This document shows positions 43,339 through 51,598 of a stretch of DNA of 57,230 nucleotides, in pieces. This stretch comes from a virus: IMG/VR virus record IMGVR_UViG_3300026097_000027, positions 1-57,230 of that record; one strand, written 5' to 3'. Position 1 is the first letter of the stretch. Each line of letters opens with the position of its first letter. The position numbers were made by a program, and so were the translations under genes. Under the pieces are notes generated by a model. The model did not search any database. It was not told the origin of the DNA and saw nothing but the letters and a program-made list of their open reading frames with translations.

Positions 43339-44271
43339 ATGAAAAAAGCATTTTTTATAAACGGTGGCGCAGGTAGAGTTCTCTGCGCCATCCCCGCCCT
43401 TGAACACCACGTACAACATATAGACCCAACAGCAGTTATCGTTGTCGAAGGCTGGATAGATCTATACTTAACTAGTAAAATATTAACATCTAATGTATTT
43501 CCTGCTAACGATCCAAATCTTTTTGAAAAATTAAAAGACAGAGAGATTATTACTCCTGAACCTTATAAACTTAATGCGTATTTTACTCAAAGATGTAATC
43601 TAGTTCAAGCCTTTGATATGTTGATTAATTATGATGTTCCACCCGAAACTATTCCAAAAACAAAAGAATATAATAATCTTTTTATTGGTAAAAAAGATAT
43701 CGCAACAGGAGAGGAATTAGTTAACGAGGCAAGAAGGCATTTTAAAAAAGAAAAGGTAATAATATTTCAGCCATTTGGATCTACTGCTACAATGCACGGC
43801 GGAGTTATTGTTGATGAAAGTGGCAGATCGTTCGAAGTTAGCGATATTATAACAATACTTGAAGAGTTGAATAAAGACTATGCCGTCATTCTAATGAGCG
43901 AATTAAAAATACCCACAGAAAAAGCACTTAATGTAATGCTTCCGGAACAAGCTAGTTTATTACAATGGACTGGCATTATTAATGCTGCTGATTATTTCCT
44001 AGGATGTGACTCGGTAGGTCAGCATGTTGTGCATGCTCTAAAAAAACCAGGCACAGTAGTCATAGGAAGTACATTCCCTGAAAATATTTCGTATCCTGAT
44101 AGTAGCACTCTTAAAATAATAGATAACGGTGAAGGGCAAAGATTGTATTCTCCATTAAGAGTTGTAGTGGATGTTAGAATTGATAGACACAATGAAAATC
44201 TAATGAAACTCAGCAAAGATACAATTAATAAAATTATTGAGCAGATAAGAACTACCTTAGGAAAAAAATAA
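43339..44271 (+). CDS. GT9-like glycosyltransferase (heptosyltransferase superfamily)
   Basis: This 310-aa protein begins KKAFFINGGAGRVLCAIPAL, a glycine-rich N-terminal Rossmann loop. Its C-terminal half has VIIFQPFGSTATMHGG and DYFLGCDSVGQHVVHALKKP with GTVVIGST, the pattern of ADP-heptose:LPS heptosyltransferases and related GT9 enzymes. The second ATG (43339) was chosen because AGAGG lies 11 nt before it, while the first (43330) is only 2 nt from that site. It is the first gene of the cassette and overlaps the carbamoyltransferase by TAATG. It may build or extend a glycan on a fibre or host structure (inference). Confidence 0.65.
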   Translation: MKKAFFINGGAGRVLCAIPALEHHVQHIDPTAVIVVEGWIDLYLTSKILTSNVFPANDPNLFEKLKDREIITPEPYKLNAYFTQRCNLVQAFDMLINYDVPPETIPKTKEYNNLFIGKKDIATGEELVNEARRHFKKEKVIIFQPFGSTATMHGGVIVDESGRSFEVSDIITILEELNKDYAVILMSELKIPTEKALNVMLPEQASLLQWTGIINAADYFLGCDSVGQHVVHALKKPGTVVIGSTFPENISYPDSSTLKIIDNGEGQRLYSPLRVVVDVRIDRHNENLMKLSKDTINKIIEQIRTTLGKK

Positions 44272-46094
44272 TGGAAAAAACAGGTTATATAGCAGGCATT
44301 GCTCGAGGACACAACGCAGGCGTATGCCTTTTAAAGGATGGCGAAATTGTATTTGCAATCGAAGAAGAAAGATTATCTCGCCAAAAATATGACGGCGGAC
44401 CGCTCGCGAGTATGGTCAAAATTCTTGATTATACTGACAAGATCGATTATTTGGCAATATCTCACACACAAGATCATGACGAGCCGATGAACGATTATGT
44501 AAGGCAAGATGTGTATTCTGCACTTGCTAGGAAGTTGAGATTAATCGACGATGTCGATACCCAAGTATTTAAATATCACGATCAACATCATAGAAGTCAT
44601 GCGGCCGCCGCGTTTTATAGATCTGGATTTGAGAAAGCAAGTGCTGTTATTGTCGACGGCGCAGGCACATTTATTGAACGTCCTGATGGCCAAACTATGT
44701 TTGAAGTTGAAAGTATATATGATTGTTCATACCCTGCAAACTTCGAGGAAGTGTACAAGCATTTTGGAGGCAACGGACCTTGGAGTACTGAACACTATAA
44801 TAGTGACGGCAATGGTACAGAAGTTATAATTAACGATAAAGCAGGTATTGTTAAAGCATACGAAGCGGTAACTAGATTTTGTGGATTCGACTCAATAGAA
44901 GCGGGTAAAACTATGGGTTTGTTTCCGTATGGAGAACCGAACAAAGCACCTAAGATTTATGGTAATTTTGGCGGTAATAAAGATCTATTTACTAATACAT
45001 ATCCAAATGGAGCATGGGTTGATGATTCGCAATTTCCGGAAATTAGAGACAGACTTTACGACCCTAATGAAATAGTTAATGCTGTTACAGACCCAAATGA
45101 TGAAAATCAAAAAAATAAAGCCAATGAACTTTTACAAAAATCAGATGCAGAAGATGTTACATTACTGCCGTCACGACGAAATATGGCGTATAATGTTCAG
45201 GTAGAATCACAACAATTAGTGCTTGATTTAATTTTAAAATCAATTGAACGAACCGGCAATAAAAACATTGTTATTAGCGGCGGCTATGCTCTAAATTGTG
45301 TTGCTAATTATTTCTTTTTAAAGCATTTACCGAAAGACGTAAAGATATATGTTGAACCTGTTTCGAACGATGCAGGTACAGCTATAGGTGCAGCATTTTA
45401 TCATTACTATAAAACATCTCAAGATACAAAAGTAAGATCAAAAGATGAAAATTTATTTTTAGGTCCGGTACAACACATAACAGAAGAAAAAATTGTCGAA
45501 TGTGCTAAAAAATACGACGGCACTATAGAATACAATGTCGATTACGAACAAGTCATCGACACTATTAGACAGAAAAACATTGTAGCATTGTATCAAGAAC
45601 GAGGTGAAAGTGGACCTCGAGCATTAGGTAATCGTTCACTAATGTATGATCCAACAGATCCAGATGGTAAGGATTTTGTTAATTTGGTTAAGAAGCGTGA
45701 ATACTTCCGCCCGTTTGCCGCATCGGTGCTGCATGATGATGTACATGACTGGTTTGATTTGCGCGGTATGGAAGATTCTCCAAGTATGATGTATGCAGTT
45801 AATTGCCAATCAGGTGTAAAAGAAAAAATACCAGCAGTTATACACATAGACGGCACCTGTAGAATTCAAACTGTAACAGAGGAACAAAACTTTCATTGGT
45901 ATAATCTAATTAAAGAATTCAAAAATCAAACAGGAGTGCCTGCACTTTTTAATACAAGTTTTAATCTAGGTGGTGAACCATTAGTAGAAACTATCGATGA
46001 TGCAATGCGTACTCTTTACAATTCAGGAATTAATTACATCTATTTTCCTGCAACAAAAATGTTAGTAAATATAAATCATAACGAACGAGAATAA
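44271..46094 (+). CDS. Carbamoyltransferase (NodU/TobZ family)
   Basis: Enzymes of this family transfer a carbamoyl group from carbamoyl phosphate, via carbamoyl-AMP, to sugar hydroxyls. The 607-aa length is typical. The N-terminal Kae1-like domain starts GYIAGIARGHNAGVCLLKDG and has EEERLSRQKYDGG, the metal-binding HHRSHAAAAFYRSG near residue 108 and VIVDGAGTF. Next come ISGGYALNCVANYFFLK, ERGESGPRALGNRSLMYDP and YFRPFAASVL, then the C-terminal PALFNTSFNLGGEPLVET. All family motifs appear intact. It is coupled to the GT9-like gene (TAATG), so the two probably act on one glycan. Carbamoyltransferases occur in several marine T4-like phages. Confidence 0.9.
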   Translation: MEKTGYIAGIARGHNAGVCLLKDGEIVFAIEEERLSRQKYDGGPLASMVKILDYTDKIDYLAISHTQDHDEPMNDYVRQDVYSALARKLRLIDDVDTQVFKYHDQHHRSHAAAAFYRSGFEKASAVIVDGAGTFIERPDGQTMFEVESIYDCSYPANFEEVYKHFGGNGPWSTEHYNSDGNGTEVIINDKAGIVKAYEAVTRFCGFDSIEAGKTMGLFPYGEPNKAPKIYGNFGGNKDLFTNTYPNGAWVDDSQFPEIRDRLYDPNEIVNAVTDPNDENQKNKANELLQKSDAEDVTLLPSRRNMAYNVQVESQQLVLDLILKSIERTGNKNIVISGGYALNCVANYFFLKHLPKDVKIYVEPVSNDAGTAIGAAFYHYYKTSQDTKVRSKDENLFLGPVQHITEEKIVECAKKYDGTIEYNVDYEQVIDTIRQKNIVALYQERGESGPRALGNRSLMYDPTDPDGKDFVNLVKKREYFRPFAASVLHDDVHDWFDLRGMEDSPSMMYAVNCQSGVKEKIPAVIHIDGTCRIQTVTEEQNFHWYNLIKEFKNQTGVPALFNTSFNLGGEPLVETIDDAMRTLYNSGINYIYFPATKMLVNINHNERE

Positions 46095-46096
46095 TC

Positions 46097-46723
46097 ATGG
46101 ACTCTCAGGGACAAATTTTTACATTATTTCCTACCCCTCTTTATACATACAAACTAGAAAACACGGAATATACAGATGTACAAGCCGAACTACAGACTGT
46201 AGTTGACGAACTCTATACGAAAGATCAGTGGGGACAAAACCCAAATTGGAATAGTTCTTCGCAGTATCTATCTAATAAAGGAAATTTTATTGAAAATATT
46301 TTAAAGTCTAAAGATATGAAAGCTGTTACGCAATTTATTATGCATCATTGCTACAATTATATGGCAGCGATGAATGTTAAGCCAAATTATAAAACAGCAA
46401 TCGAAACTTCATGGCTTTCACTAACCAAGACTGGACTTTCTTCTCACATTCACGATCACGGAACTAGCCATATTAGCGGAGTGTATTGGTTTAAAACAAA
46501 CGGTAAGGATGGTGACATAGTTTTTAGGAATTCGCATAAGGCATTAAAATGTAATCCAATCGGAAGCTCGTTTGCACACGAGAATTCATTCCCTCCGGAG
46601 CAGGGTAGACTACTGTTGTTTCCTGGATTCTTGGATCATAGCGTTAATGAAAATACAACTAACGAGGACCGTATTAGTTTGTCTTTTAATATCTTGTTAG
46701 AAACTGGTATCACTGTAAATTAG
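46097..46723 (+). CDS. 2OG-Fe(II) oxygenase-like protein 1 (TIGR02466-type)
   Basis: This 208-aa protein begins QGQIFTLFPTPLYTYKLENT, the 'fptplw' start of the family. The iron-ligand region SSHIHDHGTSHISGVYWF lies near residue 116, the distal His in LDHSVNEN near 179, and the cosubstrate Arg in EDRISLSFNILL near 192. Such enzymes hydroxylate proteins, nucleic acids or small molecules using 2-oxoglutarate and oxygen; here the substrate is unknown. It starts 2 bp after the carbamoyltransferase and is the first of four such genes on this strand. Confidence 0.78.
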   Translation: MDSQGQIFTLFPTPLYTYKLENTEYTDVQAELQTVVDELYTKDQWGQNPNWNSSSQYLSNKGNFIENILKSKDMKAVTQFIMHHCYNYMAAMNVKPNYKTAIETSWLSLTKTGLSSHIHDHGTSHISGVYWFKTNGKDGDIVFRNSHKALKCNPIGSSFAHENSFPPEQGRLLLFPGFLDHSVNENTTNEDRISLSFNILLETGITVN

Positions 46724-46735
46724 TAGAGAGAAAAT

Positions 46736-47464
46736 ATGTTGCACGTTTTTGGAGATAGTTTTTCAATTCCCGATTCTCATAGAAATGAAGTTTTTGGACC
46801 TAAAGGAACTCCTATAACATATCTGCCTTTGGAAAAGAATTGGACCACAATTGTTAACGAAAGCATATATGGAAATAGCGAATATGAGAATCACGCAGTA
46901 CTAGGGTGCTCTAATGATTACATTTATTATAAACTATTCGAAAAAGAACCATTTTTTAAGGATGGAGATTGTATCATAATACAGTTGACTTCTATGTATA
47001 GAGAATGGTTCTTTGAAAATAAACCATACCTAGCGACTAATCTAGGAATCAGTTTGACGCCAGATGTTGAGGTTACCAAAAAAGAATACGAAGCACTGGA
47101 AATGTATAAAAGACACCTGTATTTCGAAAAACGCCCCTTAATACGCTTCAATATGTTTCTTGACTCATTATCACTTAGGACCCAATTATATGGCAAAAAA
47201 AACATTAAGTGTTTGATACTTCCGGGATTCCACAATATTAAAGGAGTAGAAGGAAGCTTGTGTGAAGCATCAGGATTAGAATTTGACTGTGAAAAGACGG
47301 CTATAGCATACTACAATAAAACTGGAGATTATAGATTCAATCATTTTTCAGAAGTTAATCATAAAATTTTGGCAAATAAAATAATTAACTTTTTTGACAC
47401 TTTTGAAAAAGTAGATCTTACAACTGGGTTCGAAACTAATATATATAGTAGGAATGATATTTAG
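46736..47464 (+). CDS. SGNH/GDSL hydrolase-like protein 1
   Basis: This 242-aa protein opens LHVFGDSFSIPDSHR, block I of SGNH hydrolases with candidate nucleophile Ser8. Near the C-terminus, FNHFSEVNHKILANKIINFF has the spacing of block V (here S-x-x-N-H rather than D-x-x-H). Asn in NHAVLGCSNDYIYYK could be block II or III. SGNH enzymes are often esterases or O-acetyl transferases/esterases acting on glycans. The replaced Asp makes catalytic competence uncertain. It lies between two 2OG oxygenase genes in a tight operon, with 12 and 3 bp gaps. Confidence 0.6.
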   Translation: MLHVFGDSFSIPDSHRNEVFGPKGTPITYLPLEKNWTTIVNESIYGNSEYENHAVLGCSNDYIYYKLFEKEPFFKDGDCIIIQLTSMYREWFFENKPYLATNLGISLTPDVEVTKKEYEALEMYKRHLYFEKRPLIRFNMFLDSLSLRTQLYGKKNIKCLILPGFHNIKGVEGSLCEASGLEFDCEKTAIAYYNKTGDYRFNHFSEVNHKILANKIINFFDTFEKVDLTTGFETNIYSRNDI

Positions 47465-47467
47465 AAT

Positions 47468-48082
47468 ATGCTAAAAATACATCTCGAAGGCTATCCTGTA
47501 GGCATTTTAGAATTAGATGCATCGGATCTAAAGACACTACAAGATCATTATCTTCCATTAACACTAAATGGAGAAGACGATGAATATAAAGGTAGCGCCA
47601 GTAGAATTTCTAAAAATTCATCACAACGCTGGGGTGATGCTGATTTTTTTAAAAAATGGAATGACACATTACTTCCCGGACCTTATATTCAAGATTATAT
47701 AGATTCATTCTTATTTAAATTTCAATACACAGTCGAAATGCAAACTTGGTATAATGTTTACAATCAATACGATCACCAACAGTTGCACAATCATATAACA
47801 ACCAATGTACCGGCATTTTCGTCTGTGGTTGTATTAAAACAGTCAAGCCCGGAAGCAGGACAGTTTGTTTTTAGAACACCTAACTTTTCAAACCATTTAA
47901 AATATCTAGAACTGGACCCAATGAATCAGTATCCAAATACTTTTGAGCCTATAATGAAAGAAGGATTATTGATTATATTTCCGTCTTGTCTTGAGCACTA
48001 TGTATATTATAATCAAACAACTGAACCAAGAGTTGTGTTTTCATCAAATATAATAATCAAAAGACAGGGCGATTTGTACTAA
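47468..48082 (+). CDS. 2OG-Fe(II) oxygenase-like protein 2
   Basis: This 204-aa protein has ligand motif YDHQQLHNHITTNVPAFSSV near residue 103, distal His in CLEHYVYYNQTTEPR near 176, and Arg with RVVFSSNIIIK near 187. It is divergent from protein 1 but keeps the His-x-His...His...Arg spacing of the family. It overlaps the next gene by TAATG. Neighbouring copies with different sequences suggest different substrates or positions on one substrate rather than simple dosage. Confidence 0.68.
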   Translation: MLKIHLEGYPVGILELDASDLKTLQDHYLPLTLNGEDDEYKGSASRISKNSSQRWGDADFFKKWNDTLLPGPYIQDYIDSFLFKFQYTVEMQTWYNVYNQYDHQQLHNHITTNVPAFSSVVVLKQSSPEAGQFVFRTPNFSNHLKYLELDPMNQYPNTFEPIMKEGLLIIFPSCLEHYVYYNQTTEPRVVFSSNIIIKRQGDLY

Positions 48083-48639
48083 TGGACAATATCATACCAT
48101 TTCCTTTAAGTATTAAACCTTTTAGAGAACACGATCAACTAAAACAACAAATACTAGATGCTATTCTAAGGCAAGAAGATGCAGAACATATCACTGCGCC
48201 TGATAGCGATATTGTCAGGTGTGACTGGAATACAGCAAGGTATGACGGAGACAGAGAATGGCTAAAAATTATAAATATTCCTCTTGCTGTTCATCTCAAC
48301 GAATGGTGTAATACTATGGGGTACCAAACATTTGGAATTACGGAACTTTGGTTTCAGCAGTATGCAAAGGGTGGCAAGCATGCATGGCATACACACAGTA
48401 ACAACTTTACAAATGTATATTATGTAAACTTACCGGAAGATAAAGCACAAACAGAATGGATAAATCCTGTTACAAAAAATATTCACACTTTTGACGTGCG
48501 AGAAGGTGATATTATTACATTTCCTAGCTGGGTAATCCATAGGGCTCCGAATAATAATACAGAAGAAATCAAAACAATTATTTCGTGGAATATGGATGTA
48601 TTGATAGAAGATAGTGATGCTGATAGACTTTACGATTAA
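48082..48639 (+). CDS. 2OG-Fe(II) oxygenase-like protein 3
   Basis: This 185-aa protein has motif GGKHAWHTHSNNFTNVYYVN near residue 97, distal His in WVIHRAPNNNTEEIKTIISW near 152. Where the others have Arg before the final strand, this one has Lys (IKTIISWN), so 2-oxoglutarate binding may be altered. DVREGDIITFPSW is the usual strand before the distal His. It overlaps its upstream neighbour and is followed 18 bp later by protein 4. Confidence 0.68.
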   Translation: MDNIIPFPLSIKPFREHDQLKQQILDAILRQEDAEHITAPDSDIVRCDWNTARYDGDREWLKIINIPLAVHLNEWCNTMGYQTFGITELWFQQYAKGGKHAWHTHSNNFTNVYYVNLPEDKAQTEWINPVTKNIHTFDVREGDIITFPSWVIHRAPNNNTEEIKTIISWNMDVLIEDSDADRLYD

Positions 48640-48657
48640 TAGAGGAAAATTTTTATA

Positions 48658-49323
48658 ATGACCGATGATACACATTGGGCATCGATTAGAGACTTTACCA
48701 ATCTTAGATTTATTGAATCTCGAATGCCTGTAGAATTACAAAATATTTTAAATTTAGAAATAGATAAACTTTCTAAGGACTCTGAACCCTACAACCATAG
48801 ACTACAAGGACATATTAAGGAAGAGTATTCTTTGGATCATGTAAAGAATTATTTTCAAAATTGGTTATTATCTATAGCGAAATCTTGGACCGAATCTAAT
48901 CCGGGGCATTTGGATGAGTTTGAAGAAGTATCTAAATGCAACTCGTATAATTTATATCTAGATAGTTTATGGGTCAACAAACAAAAAAAACACGAGTTTA
49001 ATCCTATACATCATCATTCAGGGGCGTTAAGCTTTGTTATATGGCTTAAAATACCTTATAACTTAGAAGACGAAGTAAATTATTTTCCGTTAATCTCAGG
49101 GACCAGTGATAATCATAAAGATAATTTTTATACATCTAAATTTTGTTTTGTATATAATGACGTACTAGGAAAAATAAAAAACCTGGCTGTACCTGTTGAT
49201 AAGACTTTTGAAGGAACTATACTTATGTTTCCGGCTAGTCTTCAGCACATCGTATATCCGTTTTATACATCAGACGACTATAGAATAAGTGTGTCAGGTA
49301 ACATTAGAATAGACCCGACGTGA
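48658..49323 (+). CDS. 2OG-Fe(II) oxygenase-like protein 4
   Basis: This 221-aa protein has motif HEFNPIHHHSGALSFVIWLK near residue 114, distal His in ASLQHIVYPFYTSDDYR near 197, and Arg with YRISVSGNIRI near 207. The double-His ligand 'NPIHHHSGxLSFVIW' is clear. The middle has an insertion (residues 130-180) absent from the others. It is the last oxygenase of the plus-strand series and is followed by the HAD phosphatase gene. Confidence 0.72.
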   Translation: MTDDTHWASIRDFTNLRFIESRMPVELQNILNLEIDKLSKDSEPYNHRLQGHIKEEYSLDHVKNYFQNWLLSIAKSWTESNPGHLDEFEEVSKCNSYNLYLDSLWVNKQKKHEFNPIHHHSGALSFVIWLKIPYNLEDEVNYFPLISGTSDNHKDNFYTSKFCFVYNDVLGKIKNLAVPVDKTFEGTILMFPASLQHIVYPFYTSDDYRISVSGNIRIDPT

Positions 49324-49339
49324 TAAAGAGTTAACAATT

Positions 49340-49960
49340 ATGACTAAAAAATCAATAACAATTGGATTAGACAGAGACGGAACGATAAATGAAGATTTAG
49401 GTACTTATGTTACCAATCCTGGACAGTTTACTCCTATTGAAAACAGTTTGGAAGCTGTTGCACTTCTTAGAAGAAAAGGATACAATATTGTTGTATTAAC
49501 TAATCAAGCTGGAGTTAGCAAAGGTATAATGACTACAGATCAAGTTGCTACTGTGCATGATTATATGCTTAATCTGCTAGGTCAGGCCGGCTGCGCAAGT
49601 ATAGACGGAATTTACTATAGTCATACTAATTTCAAAGACGACTTCTTTGCTAAGCCTAATGTTGGAATGTTTAAGAAAGCAGAAGCTGAATGCAATTTAA
49701 AATTTAAAGGTGGCTTCTATGTTGGTGATAAGCTAACTGATTTAAAATCAGCAGAAAAAATAAAGGCTACTCCTGTATTAGTGCGCACTGGGTACGGTGA
49801 AGAAACAGAGAAAACGATAAAAAAGTTTACTTACAAAAATCTTAAGAAAAAAACTTTGATATTTGATAATTTATGGGAGTTTGCTTCTTCTTTACCTGAT
49901 ATTGATGCAAAAAATAATATAGTAACAGATTCGTTACATATTAAGAGTCGAATTATTTAA
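49340..49960 (+). CDS. GmhB-like HAD phosphatase (HAD-IIIA)
   Basis: This 206-aa protein begins KKSITIGLDRDGTINEDLGT (HAD motif I, D-x-D, nucleophile Asp), with VVLTNQAGVSKGIM (motif II) and GGFYVGDKLTDLKSAEK (motif III and IV). This is the histidinol-phosphate/heptose-bisphosphate phosphatase type. GmhB usually carries a Cys-based zinc loop before 'KPxxGM'; here the segment reads YYSHTNFKDDFFAKPNVGMF with no Cys pair, so the zinc site has been lost. Together with the GT9-like enzyme it points to heptose or a related sugar. Its 3' end overlaps the convergent minus-strand gene by 27 bp. Confidence 0.75.
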   Translation: MTKKSITIGLDRDGTINEDLGTYVTNPGQFTPIENSLEAVALLRRKGYNIVVLTNQAGVSKGIMTTDQVATVHDYMLNLLGQAGCASIDGIYYSHTNFKDDFFAKPNVGMFKKAEAECNLKFKGGFYVGDKLTDLKSAEKIKATPVLVRTGYGEETEKTIKKFTYKNLKKKTLIFDNLWEFASSLPDIDAKNNIVTDSLHIKSRII

Positions 49961-50809
49961 AAAATATTCTTGATAGATATGATTAGCAAAATTTTTATGA
50001 TGTGTCACGCTTGGATGCATATCATTCTCTGCTGGAGGTATACTGGGATCAAGTATTACTTCACAACTGTTATGATCAACCGCAATTTCATACCAATCTC
50101 TAGGATTTGGAATTTCCCACGGTTCCTGCAGAGAAGGATCAAGATTCCTAGCAGCACTCTCTAGTTGTTCCAAGTATGGTTCAGCCTCGACACTTAGATG
50201 CATGACTCTTGCGCCCTTTGACTTTAAGAATCCGTCAGTCATAATCTGTAGCAATAGATAGTTGTGAAATCTGTCATATATTCCTAATGGATTGAATGCA
50301 TATTGTGTGCTTTCATGTATGTATGTGTACAATTGATCATCAACGGGACTTACAATATTACTGCCTATAGCACTAGCCTTGCTTGGGCTTAGTCCAAATA
50401 GTTTATTGAATCCAGGCCACATACAGGTGCTCCAGCTCTTCTTGGCATCTATGTAATGATGTAATGGAACTGAAGTTCTTGCAGGCCATTGCATGCTTAT
50501 TCTACCTAGGTATGTCCACATAACAATTACTAGATCATCACTCTGTATTTCGTCCGCGGCAACTGCACACTGCCTTGCAATCTGCTGGAAACAACTTCCG
50601 CGTCGCGCATGATTAACCACTGGCATACTAAGCAGATCGCCGAGTACTGCCGGCCAAGCGTGTTTGCTTGGTTTTAGTATGTGCTCATCTGACCAATGGC
50701 TAGGTCTGTCTAGTGCCGATTCTTCTTCTGCTGTGAGTGGCGGTCGTACCACGTCTGGAAGTGCGAAACCCTGTGTAATGCTGCAACCAAATGTGTGTAA
50801 TGTTGGCAT
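49934..50809 (-). CDS. SGNH hydrolase-like protein 2
   Basis: This 291-aa protein begins PTLHTFGCSITQGFALPD, with GCSIT as block I (nucleophile Ser in a G-C-S-x-T form), VVNHARRGSCFQQIARQ as the oxyanion region with an Asn, and a C-terminal block V ENDMHPSVTHHKNFANHIYQ with D-M-H-P. The catalytic Ser, Asp and His candidates are therefore present. It is transcribed leftwards with the gene at 50811, separated by 1 bp, and overlaps the HAD gene on the other strand. Codon choice is visibly richer in G and C than in the fibre genes. Confidence 0.66.
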   Translation of the reverse strand: MPTLHTFGCSITQGFALPDVVRPPLTAEEESALDRPSHWSDEHILKPSKHAWPAVLGDLLSMPVVNHARRGSCFQQIARQCAVAADEIQSDDLVIVMWTYLGRISMQWPARTSVPLHHYIDAKKSWSTCMWPGFNKLFGLSPSKASAIGSNIVSPVDDQLYTYIHESTQYAFNPLGIYDRFHNYLLLQIMTDGFLKSKGARVMHLSVEAEPYLEQLESAARNLDPSLQEPWEIPNPRDWYEIAVDHNSCEVILDPSIPPAENDMHPSVTHHKNFANHIYQEYFLNNSTLNM

Positions 50810-50810
50810 G

Positions 50811-51425
50811 CTATTTTACCTCAACTATGTTTAATTCTTTTGTGCTATCGCCTATTGACCCCGTTGGCATTGTATTGAACGCAACGGAATATCTATAGTC
50901 GTTTGTATTCATATCTACATGATGTTTTAGTCTACTAGGAAACAATATTGCATAACCAGCCTTGATTGGTAATTTGAGTACTTGCCAAGTACATTCGTTA
51001 TGTTCCTCCCATTGTACTAATGGTCTAAGTGTGAATAGATCCTCTGTTTGAAAAGGGCTATGAAAGTTCAAAGGAGCACCGTCTGTTAGATAAAATACAC
51101 CACTTACATAACTGTTAGGATGCATATGAACATGTATTGGCTCATTCTTTTTAAGTGTATTGCCCCACGAACTAGTAATCCTTACTGCTTCTACTTGATG
51201 CCCTTGCTGTCTCGCATATTCATGTGATAATATTTCGCACTCTAGTTTCACATCCTTAAATATTTCAGCATCGAGCAATCTCTGTGTTACAGTTACGCTA
51301 CCATTATCACCGCCATATGCATATTCCTCATCACATACTTGCACATACTCTAACGCACTCTGTATATTTAAGCTGTGTATTGGTGCTACTCCTACCCAGG
51401 TGCCGAAAATTGGTATCATCTGCAT
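50811..51425 (-). CDS. 2OG-Fe(II) oxygenase-like protein 5 (TIGR02466-type)
   Basis: This 204-aa protein starts QMIPIFGTWVGVAPIHSLNI and carries IHVHMHPNSYVSGVFYLTDG near residue 96, the classic H-x-H...SGVxYL signature. The distal His is in SRLKHHVDMNTNDYRYS near 168, with Arg and VAFN following. This is the most typical member of the five in the window. Two ATGs (51425, 51419) fit; AAGGAT precedes them. It is the promoter-proximal gene of a two-gene minus-strand unit with its own sigma70-like promoter, unlike the plus-strand oxygenases. Confidence 0.78.
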   Translation of the reverse strand: MQMIPIFGTWVGVAPIHSLNIQSALEYVQVCDEEYAYGGDNGSVTVTQRLLDAEIFKDVKLECEILSHEYARQQGHQVEAVRITSSWGNTLKKNEPIHVHMHPNSYVSGVFYLTDGAPLNFHSPFQTEDLFTLRPLVQWEEHNECTWQVLKLPIKAGYAILFPSRLKHHVDMNTNDYRYSVAFNTMPTGSIGDSTKELNIVEVK

Positions 51426-51452
51426 GTGTGTATCCTTGTATGATATAGTTAT

Positions 51453-51482
51453 AATATACAGTTAAGAAACAAAAAAAGTCAA
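51453..51482 (-). promoter_or_regulatory. Sigma70-type promoter for the minus-strand oxygenase/SGNH unit
   Basis: On the minus strand, TTGACT (51482-51477) is followed by an 18-bp T-rich spacer and TATATT (51458-51453). AAGGAT and ATG 51425 follow. No TAAATA late box lies in this position, so expression is probably early or constitutive and driven by host sigma. Confidence 0.55.
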
Positions 51483-51570
51483 ATTTTTATTTCTTGATAC
51501 AATTACTTAAAGATTGTGTATCTTTTTACATTATTAATTATCCTAGCATTAACTGTAAACCGTAGTTATT

Positions 51571-51578
51571 GATAAATA
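51571..51578 (+). promoter_or_regulatory. Late promoter for the 400-aa fibre gene
   Basis: GATAAATA, ending 20 bp before ATG 51599, the same spacing as the late boxes at 31758, 39966 and 54842. Confidence 0.55.
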
Positions 51579-51598
51579 TGTTATAAACGAGATTATAT

